From Mucilaginibacter aurantiaciroseus (GTDB taxonomy: Bacteria > Bacteroidota > Bacteroidia > Sphingobacteriales > Sphingobacteriaceae): DNA of 64,000 bases. Location of the stretch: assembly GCF_024055595.1 (NCBI RefSeq), contig NZ_JAMXOF010000001.1:124001-188000 (forward strand), read 5' to 3'. Of this stretch, positions 26,822 to 34,041 are shown piece after piece. A program made the translations under genes and the position numbers. The notes under the pieces were generated by a model. That model had not been told where the DNA came from, searched no databases, and saw only the letters and a list, made by a program, of their open reading frames with translations. Numbering within the stretch: position 1 is the first letter of the stretch; each line of letters starts with the position of its first letter.

Positions 26822-27719
26822 AAATTTCTTTTAAAGCCGAAGATACGTTGAGGTATTTAAATTTAAAACCTGCTTCTTCAATTTTTTGTGCTGATGCTTT
26901 TGTGCTGCCCAGCACCAAAACTGCCATTTCGCCAAACAACAGTTTTATTAAAAAGGCCGGTATGTTAGGTGCCCAAAGCGGCCGGCGTAGTTGTTTAGCC
27001 ACAGCTGTGGTTAACTCTTTGTTGGTTACCGGTAACGGCGCAACCATATTGTAAATGCCTGTAAGGTGCTCGTTAGCCAGGCCATGCAGGTAAATGCCAA
27101 TAGCATCCTGGTGATGGATCCATGGTACCCATTGCATGCCCGTGCCTAATGGCGACCCTATTGCCAGTTTTACAGGCAAGGCCAGTTGTGGTAACGCGCC
27201 ACCCCCGGTGGTTAAAACAACACCGGTACGGAATTTCAGGATTCGCAGGTCAAACTGTTTGCCTTCATCAACCGCTTTTTCCCATTCAACACAACAGTTG
27301 CCAATAAAATCATCGGCGGGGGTGCTATCTTCGGTAAGCAGTTCATCACCACGGTTGCCATAATAATTAATGCCCGATGCCGATATCACCGTGCGCACTT
27401 TATGCGCCTTGCTTTTCATGAGCCCGTAAATTAAGCCGATGGATTTTGTGCGGCTGTCCAGTATTTCGCGCTTGCGCTCATCCGTCCACCGTTTATCTGC
27501 AATGCCTGCACCCGCCAGGTGGATAATGGTATCAACCCCGTCTACGCAATGCGGATCTATCTGCCCTTTATTTACATCCCACAAAAATGTTTTTACCTGC
27601 AGGTTTTTACCCGGGCTGCGGCTTAAGTGGCTCACCGCGTGGCCAAGCGCTAAAAGCGCTTTTGTTAATTCCCTGCCCAATAAACCCGAGCCGCCTGTGA
27701 TGAGGATATTTTTACTCAT
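26814..27719 (-). CDS. TIGR01777-family SDR epimerase-like protein (YfcH/SDR39U1)
   Basis: 301-aa atypical SDR. It has the NAD(P)-binding ITGGSGLLGRELTKALLALG, the core RTVISASGINYYGNRGDELL with its Ser/Tyr pair, and FRTGVVLTTGGGALPQLALP followed by WVPWIHHQDAIGIYLHGLAN, which are typical of the family. The C-terminal DUF1731 segment contains RRPLWAPNIPAFLIKLLFGE, GEMAVLVLGS and a terminal KYLNVSSALKEIY. The reaction is unknown. In many bacteria this family neighbours photolyase genes, as here, where it overlaps phrB by eight bases; a role in light or oxidative stress is an inference from that linkage. Confidence 0.9.
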   Translation of the reverse strand: MSKNILITGGSGLLGRELTKALLALGHAVSHLSRSPGKNLQVKTFLWDVNKGQIDPHCVDGVDTIIHLAGAGIADKRWTDERKREILDSRTKSIGLIYGLMKSKAHKVRTVISASGINYYGNRGDELLTEDSTPADDFIGNCCVEWEKAVDEGKQFDLRILKFRTGVVLTTGGGALPQLALPVKLAIGSPLGTGMQWVPWIHHQDAIGIYLHGLANEHLTGIYNMVAPLPVTNKELTTAVAKQLRRPLWAPNIPAFLIKLLFGEMAVLVLGSTKASAQKIEEAGFKFKYLNVSSALKEIYG

Positions 27720-27779
27720 TTGTTGTTGTAGTTCGTAGTTGTCCGTAGTTAATAGATCATGCTTTATGGTGAGGAATTA

Positions 27780-27821
27780 ATGGTTGATAGTTAAGATGAG
27801 AAGTTCAGTATTATCAACCAT
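27780..27821. repeat. Intergenic hairpin (GGTTGAT words)
   Basis: ATGGTTGATAG and the facing TATCAACCAT at 27811-27821 form a short stem. Further near-copies of the word (GTAGTTGTCCGTAGTTAATA, ACTATGAATCAACTATT) surround it, between two leftward SDR genes. Same style as the repeats at 10206, 23411 and 38436. Confidence 0.5.
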
Positions 27822-27835
27822 CAACTATGAATCAA

Positions 27836-29281
27836 CTATTCACCCTCCTTAAAATCTGTTATCCTTTTTGCCATTCCCTTAAATATAAAAAGGTGAAAAG
27901 GCCACATCATATACCAGTATAACCTGCCCCAAAGGCCCCTGGGCCTAAAGGTAGCAACCTGGCTCAAAAAAGTTTGGTTGTGGCGCTCAATAATTTTAAA
28001 TTCTAACCAAGCCTCGCCGGGGAGTTTCATTTCGGCATAAAGTAACAGGCGGTTGTTTGTTTTATCGGCCAATAATACCCGCCAAAAATCAATAACATCG
28101 CCCGGCGAAACGCTTATGTTACTGGTGCGTCCGCGCCTGCTGCCTACGCCGCCAAACAGCTTATCCAAAAAACCGCGTATGCTCCAGATCCAATCCCAGT
28201 AATACCAGCCGCGGTTACCGCCAATAGCCATAATGTTCATAAGCACCTCTGCACTGGCGCGCTTAAATGGCTGCTTAACTTTATACTCCAGCGTGCCGTT
28301 TTGCGGTACTTTTATCTGGTCCATAAAGCCGGAGGTAAGGTAGCCGTTGTTCAGCGCGTCCTTCCAGCTGCTTACAATGGAGTTTTGTTCTATTTTATTA
28401 AATGCCAGTTCCAACGCCTCCTTGTAAGTTATGCAATGGCGTCTTACCACGCTATCAATATCATGGTTTTTCATGATGGTTTCGTTCTTCATGCTATTTA
28501 CCAGGCTTTGGGCAAGCGAGTAGCTGGTTGATGTTACAAAGTATAGCCAGTACGACGAGATCTTGGGTGACAGGAACGGTAGGGTAATAATGTAGCGATC
28601 AAGCTTACGCACTTTGGCGTAGGTAAGCATCATTTCTTTAAATGTGATCACATCCGGCCCGCCAATATCAAAAGTTTTGTGGAATGATGACTCATTCATT
28701 AGTACCCCTTCCAAATAACCCAATACATCACGGATAGCAATAGGCTGGCATTTGGTGTTAACCCAGCGCGGTACGGTCATAATGGGGAGTTTCTCGGTAA
28801 GGTCGCGAATGATCTCAAACGATGAACTTCCCGAACCAATAATAATAGCTGCACGTAACACCGTTAGCGCTGCCGTGCTTTCCCTTAAAACATCTTCCAC
28901 ATGGCGTCGCGATAGCAAATGGTTGGAGAGGTTGTCGGCGTTGGTAATACCGCTCAGGTAAATAAGCTGGCGGCATTTTGTTTTATTGAGTGCCGCAACA
29001 AAGTTATGCGCGGAAAGATCCTCCAGCATGGCAAAGTCATCGGCCTGGGCCATGGAGTGTACCAGGTAATAGGCGGCATCAATATCTAAGGGGATGGTTT
29101 CAATACTTTCCTCTTTCAGCAGGTCGCCGGTTAGCAGTGTTACCCGTTCGCTATAGTCATTTTGTTCATGAAAGCGGCGTTTATCGCGTACAAGGCAAAC
29201 CACGGTGTGGCCTTTTTCCAATAAAACCGGGATAAGGCGTGTGCCAATGTATCCGTTAGCACCTGCAAGTAACACTTTCAT
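27836..29281 (-). CDS. SDR-fold protein with DUF2867 C-terminal domain, 481 aa
   Basis: The N-terminal Rossmann domain (about 1-290) opens VLLAGANGYIGTRLIPVLLE and contains YYLVHSMAQADDF and RQLIYLSGITNADNLSNHLL, as in the YbjT/NmrA-like group. The C-terminal domain (about 320-475) is DUF2867: NIMAIGGNRGWYYWDWIWSI, GDVIDFWRVLLADKTNNRLL, and AEMKLPGEAWLEFKI, ending in a hydrophobic WYMMWPFHLFIFKGM. The full-length combination is common in Bacteroidota and often sits beside photolyases. The substrate is unknown. It lies upstream of the TIGR01777 gene with 116 bases between them, so it may be a separate transcript of the same island. Confidence 0.88.
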   Translation of the reverse strand: MKVLLAGANGYIGTRLIPVLLEKGHTVVCLVRDKRRFHEQNDYSERVTLLTGDLLKEESIETIPLDIDAAYYLVHSMAQADDFAMLEDLSAHNFVAALNKTKCRQLIYLSGITNADNLSNHLLSRRHVEDVLRESTAALTVLRAAIIIGSGSSSFEIIRDLTEKLPIMTVPRWVNTKCQPIAIRDVLGYLEGVLMNESSFHKTFDIGGPDVITFKEMMLTYAKVRKLDRYIITLPFLSPKISSYWLYFVTSTSYSLAQSLVNSMKNETIMKNHDIDSVVRRHCITYKEALELAFNKIEQNSIVSSWKDALNNGYLTSGFMDQIKVPQNGTLEYKVKQPFKRASAEVLMNIMAIGGNRGWYYWDWIWSIRGFLDKLFGGVGSRRGRTSNISVSPGDVIDFWRVLLADKTNNRLLLYAEMKLPGEAWLEFKIIERHNQTFLSQVATFRPRGLWGRLYWYMMWPFHLFIFKGMAKRITDFKEGE

Positions 29282-29487
29282 ATATATGTTTCAACAATGT
29301 TAGGGGTGGGGTGTTTTAAATAGCGGCGTTTATTAAGCAAATATTTTTAAAAGCGCTGTATTAACCCGGGATTGCAATCGTAATGTAACAAATTTGTTAA
29401 TTATGGTAATTATTAAGTAAGTAAATAAATCCAACAAACTTTTTTTTGTCGTACATGTTAAATAAGTATTAAGAAAAACCACAGGTT

Positions 29488-29706
29488 ATGTTTACAAGCA
29501 GTTTTCAATTAGTTATAATTTTTTCTATCGCTTCAATTATTGTTATGTTAGCGGTTTATGCCCTTTATTGCCATAACAGGGCACGGGTTTTTGCAACCAA
29601 GGGCCGAGTAACTGATGTGGAAACTTGGGCCATGAAATCTATCATAAGCTGGATAGGTGCCTTTTTTTTAACACTTGCCGCTATAGTTCCTTTTATGATT
29701 GATTAA
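29488..29706 (+). CDS. Mini membrane protein 1 of a tandem pair, 72 aa
   Basis: Two membrane helices (QLVIIFSIASIIVMLAVYAL and SWIGAFFLTLAAIVPFMI) flank a short soluble loop GRVTDVETWAMKSI. The loop and second helix match the next gene: GRV-x-(D/E)-(V/L)-x-x-W-x-x-K-x-x-ISW. No family name is known to me. It starts at an ATG after an AT-rich 200-base gap on the plus strand, while its neighbours on both sides run leftward. Confidence 0.6.
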   Translation: MFTSSFQLVIIFSIASIIVMLAVYALYCHNRARVFATKGRVTDVETWAMKSIISWIGAFFLTLAAIVPFMID

Positions 29707-29851
29707 TAAAGGTTTATTTTACCTAAGTCTATCTCTTGGCTTTTCGGATAAAATATAGCTTATTTACGTATGATTTTTATGTAATATAACAGCCACTCAA
29801 AATTCTTTTACCGTCAAAATCCGTTTACACAATTCAGGTAATGTTAAATCA

Positions 29852-30073
29852 ATGTTAAATCGCAATTTTAGGATCATAACAATTTGTGCACTGGCAATAA
29901 TTACTTTGTGCTGTCTTTTTTATGGTATATATAGCCGTAGCAAATATAATTATTTTTTAGGTAGTGGACGTGTGCCCGAGTTACAGTCATGGTCGGCAAA
30001 GGCATCAATTAGTTGGGTTGCCAGTGCTATACTAACCATTTTGATGATAGCCCAGCTGATTGTGGAAGAGTAG
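29852..30073 (+). CDS. Mini membrane protein 2 of a tandem pair, 73 aa
   Basis: A paralogue of the preceding small protein: same length, two helices (IITICALAIITLCCLFYGIY and SWVASAILTILMIAQLIV) and a conserved loop GRVPELQSWSAKASISW. The start is the second ATG of a local duplication GTAATGTTAAATCAATGTTAAATCG; the first is out of frame. The 146-base spacer suggests separate or weakly coupled transcription. Function is unknown. The pair sits within the photolyase/cryptochrome island. Confidence 0.58.
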   Translation: MLNRNFRIITICALAIITLCCLFYGIYSRSKYNYFLGSGRVPELQSWSAKASISWVASAILTILMIAQLIVEE

Positions 30074-30248
30074 TAAGCCGGGTACCACAACTCCCCAATT
30101 AGATCAATATTTCACGACTTAAATAGACACAGGCCGGTAAACAGATATTGAGGACTGGTACTTGCGGGCAAACATAGCGTGGGTATCTACAGCCTGTAAT
30201 CAGCTTGCGCTGGTATTCAGGTTTATCCTAAATTTCCCTAAGGCTAAT

Positions 30249-31577
30249 TTATCCAACCAACTCTTCTACATGTGGCTTGTACGTGTCCGTTTTAACGCGG
30301 GCCTGTAACTCATGTAATATATTGTACAAGCCAAAGTTTGTGCGGTTTACATAGATGAAATGCTTTACACCACGTGCTTGTTTAAACTCGGGCATTTTGG
30401 CAACTTTTTCGCCAAAGCCAAATAGGTCATTAAAAAATTCCTTCTTTCCAAAATCGAATGTTTTAGTGATATATGGTTTGGCAAACAGGCTTATCATTTG
30501 CTTAAACATGGTGTGAAAAAACTCAATTTGAGCCGGGGTGTCATTAGGCAATATCATTTCCAGCTTGCGGAACGCTTTAATAGTTTCTTCTTTGTTTTCG
30601 AACAGGTCGGTTGAGGTGAGCGAGAAGAAAGGGTAATAGAAATCATCGGGCATTACCTTAATACACCCAAAATCTATACAGCCCAGTTTGCCCTCGGGTG
30701 TTATCAGGAAGTTACCGGGATGCGGGTCGGCGTGTACGGCGCGTAATTCGTGTTGCTGGTAATTGTAAAAATCCCAAAGTGCCTGGCCTATCTGGTCGCG
30801 CAATTCCTGCGATGGGTTGGTAGCTAAAAACTCTTTTAAATGTTGCCCTTCCAGCCAATCCATAGTGATAATGCGCTTTCTCGATAGGTCGGGATAGTAT
30901 CCCGGGAACACTACATTGTTCAGGTGTTTACAGGCGATAGAAAACTCTATCGAGCGGCGTACTTCCAGCTCATAATCGGTTTCTTCTAAAAGGCGTTCCT
31001 CCACTTCGTTCATATAAACGTTAAGCTCTTTTTCGCTCATGCCCAGCATGCGGAACGCGAAGGGTTTTACCAGTTTAAGGTCGGATGAGATGGAATCGCC
31101 TACGCCCGGGTACTGAATTTTAACCGCCAGTTTTTTACCGTTCAGCTCTGCCTTATGCACCTGGCCGATAGACGCCGCGTTGGTAGAACGGATGTTGAAC
31201 TTATCGTAGATCTGATCGGGGTTTTTACCGAAGTATTTCTTAAACGTTTGCACGATAAGCGGCCCCGATAGCGGCGGCGCATTATACTGCGACTGCGTAA
31301 ATTTATCTACGTATGCCTGTGGCAGCAGGTTTTTATCCATGCTCAGCATCTGTGCTACTTTAAGCGCGCTGCCTTTTAATTCGCTGAGGGATTGATAGAT
31401 GTCGGTAGCATTATCCTCATTTAGCTGCGATTTATCCATTTCTGGATTGAACAGCTTTTTTGAATAATGTTTAATATAGTTACCGCCAATTTTAAAGCCT
31501 GTTTTCACAAACTTGGCGCTGCGTTCAACCTTGCTGGTGGGGATGCTGTTTTGTTCGTTAGAGGTATTCTCGCTCAT
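30249..31577 (-). CDS. ABC1/ADCK/UbiB-family atypical kinase
   Basis: Protein-kinase-like fold of the UbiB/ABC1 family, 442 aa. The family signature KxGQ is present only as KVAQ in LKGSALKVAQMLSMDKNLLP; the Ala-rich nucleotide loop is TNAASIGQVHKAEL; Lys is in KLAVKIQYPGV; the catalytic loop is AVHADPHPGNFLI and the metal-binding motif CIDFGCIK. No C-terminal membrane helices are evident, unlike UbiB itself. The family supports isoprenoid-quinone or lipid pathways; the role here is not known. I chose the ATG at 31577; the frame also has a TTG at 31592 that would overlap the HAD gene. It is the last gene of a leftward group with the HAD phosphatase. Confidence 0.9.
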   Translation of the reverse strand: MSENTSNEQNSIPTSKVERSAKFVKTGFKIGGNYIKHYSKKLFNPEMDKSQLNEDNATDIYQSLSELKGSALKVAQMLSMDKNLLPQAYVDKFTQSQYNAPPLSGPLIVQTFKKYFGKNPDQIYDKFNIRSTNAASIGQVHKAELNGKKLAVKIQYPGVGDSISSDLKLVKPFAFRMLGMSEKELNVYMNEVEERLLEETDYELEVRRSIEFSIACKHLNNVVFPGYYPDLSRKRIITMDWLEGQHLKEFLATNPSQELRDQIGQALWDFYNYQQHELRAVHADPHPGNFLITPEGKLGCIDFGCIKVMPDDFYYPFFSLTSTDLFENKEETIKAFRKLEMILPNDTPAQIEFFHTMFKQMISLFAKPYITKTFDFGKKEFFNDLFGFGEKVAKMPEFKQARGVKHFIYVNRTNFGLYNILHELQARVKTDTYKPHVEELVG

Positions 31578-31581
31578 GTTA

Positions 31582-32304
31582 TTACTTGTCAAATAGTGCG
31601 GCCATTTTATGCAGATCTATATCGGCATAATCATTAATTACCAAATCGGCCAATTTGGTAACGGTTTCTGCGGGGTGGGCGGTGGTAATGCCAACTACTT
31701 TCATACCCGCATTTCGTCCCGCCTTTAATCCCGAAATGGAATCTTCAAACACCAGGCACTTTTGGGGTAGTGCATTTAAATGCTCGGCGGCTTTTAAAAA
31801 TATCTGTGGTGATGGTTTAGGTTCGCTCACCATGCTGCCGATAATTATGGCATCAAAGTGTTGGCGAATATGTATCGTCCCAAAAATAAAGTCCACATCT
31901 TCCATACTTGATGAGGTGGCTAACGCAATCTTAACCCCGGCGTTTTTAAGGTCGAAAAGAAACGTTTCAAGGGCGTTTATCGGTCGTAAAAAAGGTGTGA
32001 AATCTGCCTCATAAAAGCCCTTTTTTTCCTTAATCAGTTGCTTCATTTTGGCCTCATCGGTATCATCACCAAAATACTTTTTCAGGGTATTTAAAATGGG
32101 TACACCGCTAATGCTGGTCAGGTAAGTTTCCCTGCTCAACTCCGGCATATCATACTTTTTAAAAAGCTTCTGCCAGGCCTGGTAATGATATGGGGTATTG
32201 TTTACTAAGGTGCCATCCATATCAAATATGGCGGTGGCTCCCTCCAAATCTCCCCCGATAGGGGATACTTTTTTATTTTTAATTGGGATTTTCTTATAGA
32301 TCAT
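31582..32304 (-). CDS. HAD-superfamily phosphatase (beta-phosphoglucomutase-like)
   Basis: 240-aa HAD hydrolase, subfamily IA. Motif I is AIFDMDGTLVNNTPYH (nucleophile Asp plus Asp+2), the cap follows (SISGVPILNTLKKYFG), motif II is IALATSSS, motif III Lys is in SEPKPSPQIF, and motif IV is CLVFEDSISGLKAG. It probably acts on a phosphorylated sugar. The first 24 residues are odd: the SPIGGDLEGA part is encoded by a palindromic intergenic repeat (32236-32270), so the reading frame now starts inside a repeat-derived leader. It lies four bases upstream of the ABC1 kinase gene on the same strand. Confidence 0.9.
   Translation of the reverse strand: MIYKKIPIKNKKVSPIGGDLEGATAIFDMDGTLVNNTPYHYQAWQKLFKKYDMPELSRETYLTSISGVPILNTLKKYFGDDTDEAKMKQLIKEKKGFYEADFTPFLRPINALETFLFDLKNAGVKIALATSSSMEDVDFIFGTIHIRQHFDAIIIGSMVSEPKPSPQIFLKAAEHLNALPQKCLVFEDSISGLKAGRNAGMKVVGITTAHPAETVTKLADLVINDYADIDLHKMAALFDK
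32236..32270. repeat. Palindromic intergenic-type repeat inside the HAD coding start
   Basis: CTCCAAATCTCCCCCGATAG and flanks match 54413-54450 at about 31 of 37 positions. In the HAD reading direction it encodes SPIGGDLEGA. The Bacteroidota repeat class is normally intergenic. Confidence 0.65.
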
Positions 32305-32352
32305 TTATGTTTTTGAGCCCTCCCTCACAGAGAGTGTTTGGGTGGGGCTTCT

Positions 32353-33003
32353 TTAAAACCCCATTTTCTCCTTCAATCCGCTATTTTTAGCCAAAAACTT
32401 GGCGTACTCAAACAGGTTATCTATCGGCGAACGCTGGAACAGGTCGAACGTTACGTTAACGCCTTTCTCAATGGCTTCATCGGTTTTCTCAAAACCTGCA
32501 GAATCGTCATTGATCCAGAAATTCAGTACAAAGCCAAATTGCACCCAAAGGGCATCTTTATAGCGTTTACTAAAAAATTTACGGTCGGTTAATTCCTGTG
32601 TTTCTATACCTTCGTTTAAAATATTTTCAGCAAAATTTTCGAACACGTCTTTGGTTGGTTCTAAAACCTTAAGCGTGCCTAGGCTGCGGTGCTTTTTAAT
32701 GCTGTACAAAGCAAAACTGCGGTTGCTTTTCAATAATTCAAAAAAGCTATAAAAAAATGATAATGCCTTCTCTCGCGATGAATACTGCGACCAAACCTCT
32801 TGCGCGCGTACTTCGCTTAAAGTTTTAAGTGTAAGGTCGGCCCATACGCTTTGCTCAACAGCGTCAAATGATCCAAAGAAACTATAAAAATCTTCTTCGG
32901 CCATTTTGTTCTTTTTCGCAAATACATACACCGATTTTGGCTGCTGGCCTTCGGTCAATACATAATCTATATAAGCTTTCTGGATACTTTCAGTAGTTGC
33001 CAT
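32353..33003 (-). CDS. TetR-type transcriptional regulator
   Basis: 216-aa helical regulator. The N-terminal helix-turn-helix region (IQKAYIDYVLTEGQQPKSVY, FAKKNKMAEEDFYSFFGSFD) resembles a shortened TetR_N domain, in which FYSFFGSFDAVEQSVW takes the place of the classic YYHF-x-KE. The C-terminal ligand domain (about 60-216) is all-helical with YSSREKALSFFYSFFELLKS. Proteins of this kind regularly accompany the ABC1 / SDR / photolyase genes in Bacteroidota, and this is the only recognisable transcription factor of the island, so it is a candidate local regulator (inference). It is upstream of the HAD and ABC1 genes on the same strand. Confidence 0.78.
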   Translation of the reverse strand: MATTESIQKAYIDYVLTEGQQPKSVYVFAKKNKMAEEDFYSFFGSFDAVEQSVWADLTLKTLSEVRAQEVWSQYSSREKALSFFYSFFELLKSNRSFALYSIKKHRSLGTLKVLEPTKDVFENFAENILNEGIETQELTDRKFFSKRYKDALWVQFGFVLNFWINDDSAGFEKTDEAIEKGVNVTFDLFQRSPIDNLFEYAKFLAKNSGLKEKMGF

Positions 33004-33095
33004 AATATTTAGTTTTACAGTATAAAATTAAGGATAATCCTAATTTCATTTGTCATCATTATCTATAATTAAATAATTGACTTACAACCTTAATT

Positions 33096-33812
33096 TTACA
33101 AAGGCCTTAAGTTGCCAAGCCCGCCATCAATACCTATGATTTGCCCGGTTAGCCAGCCGCTATGGTCGCTTAGTAAAAACTGGGTGGCAAAGGCAATATC
33201 ATCCGGCGTACCAATTTTACCAAGCGGGTGCCGTTTGGCAGATGCTTCGCGCCGCTCATCGGTGCTTAACAGGTTTTTGGCAAGCGGGGTATCGGTTAGC
33301 GATGGTGCAATGGCATTTACCCTTATTTGATTAGAAGAAAGCTCGGCTGCTAATGATAAGGTTAACCCCTCAATAGCGCCTTTCGCCGCCGCGATACTGG
33401 CATGGAAAGGCATCCCCGCTTTTGCGGCTACAGAACTGTAAAGTACAATACTTGCGCCACCCGCGTTCTTCAAAGCCTTAAGGCTGAGCCTGATGATCTC
33501 TGCTGCGCCAAGCACATTCAATTTGTAATCGTTTAAGAAATCTTCCTGCGTTAAACGTTGAAAGGGTTTTAGATTGATGCTACCAACAGAGTATACCAAT
33601 CCATGGATAGTTTGCGGTAGTTGGTTTTCAATAGTACTCAAATTATCTAATACATCGGCCTGGATATGAGTAACACCCCCGGGCCAATCAGTTGCCGGGC
33701 TGCGCGATATATTAAATATGTTTGCCTCTTGTATGGCCAAATGCTTTATTAATGCAAGGCCAATTCCACTGCTGCCACCTACTATCAGAATGTTTTTGTT
33801 TTTTAAATTCAT
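33096..33812 (-). CDS. SDR oxidoreductase with non-canonical catalytic Tyr position
   Basis: 238-aa classical-length SDR. The cofactor site is ILIVGGSSGIGLALIKHLA, and the catalytic Ser region is ASIVLYSSVAAKAG. Where SDRs have YxxxK, this protein reads HASIAAAKGAIEGLTLSLAA: the Lys is kept but the residue four before it is Ile, not Tyr. The C-terminus is ordinary (IRVNAIAPSLTDTPL, WLTGQIIGIDGGLG). The Ile may mean a binding or regulatory role, or use of another residue. It stands 44 bases from, and divergent to, the DUF2256/cryptochrome pair, where homologues are often found in this phylum. Confidence 0.88.
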   Translation of the reverse strand: MNLKNKNILIVGGSSGIGLALIKHLAIQEANIFNISRSPATDWPGGVTHIQADVLDNLSTIENQLPQTIHGLVYSVGSINLKPFQRLTQEDFLNDYKLNVLGAAEIIRLSLKALKNAGGASIVLYSSVAAKAGMPFHASIAAAKGAIEGLTLSLAAELSSNQIRVNAIAPSLTDTPLAKNLLSTDERREASAKRHPLGKIGTPDDIAFATQFLLSDHSGWLTGQIIGIDGGLGNLRPL

Positions 33813-33856
33813 ATATTACATAACACTAAGCGGTACTATTTGTTATAAATAATATT

Positions 33857-33994
33857 ATGGCACGGATACTTAAAGAAAACCTCCCTACAAAGCTTTGCAT
33901 TGTGTGTAAAAGGCCCTTTACATGGAGAAAAAAGTGGGAAAAATGTTGGGACGATGTCAAATATTGCAGCGAACGATGCAGGACAAATAAATAA
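33857..33994 (+). CDS. DUF2256 mini protein, 45 aa
   Basis: A 45-codon gene, ATG to TAA, below usual size cut-offs. The product reads [20 protein letters not shown] followed by [17 protein letters not shown]. This matches DUF2256, a short Cys-rich family with two CxxC-like pairs (CIVC and CSERC), expected to bind Zn, plus a conserved [10 protein letters not shown] core. DUF2256 genes typically lie beside DASH cryptochrome genes; here the stop is 47 bases before the cryptochrome start on the same strand, so co-transcription is likely. It may be a nucleic-acid-binding or cryptochrome-partner protein, which is inference from linkage. Confidence 0.93.
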   Translation: MARILKENLPTKLCIVCKRPFTWRKKWEKCWDDVKYCSERCRTNK

Positions 33995-34041
33995 TTACCA
34001 TTTTTGTAATCAATCTAAATAAGTTTAGATTAGATGTTCAT

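Noticed and set aside
30074..30248. Possible structured RNA or tRNA in the gap before the ABC1 kinase
   Set aside because: I find no cloverleaf or conserved T-loop; the visible hairpin is imperfect and short.
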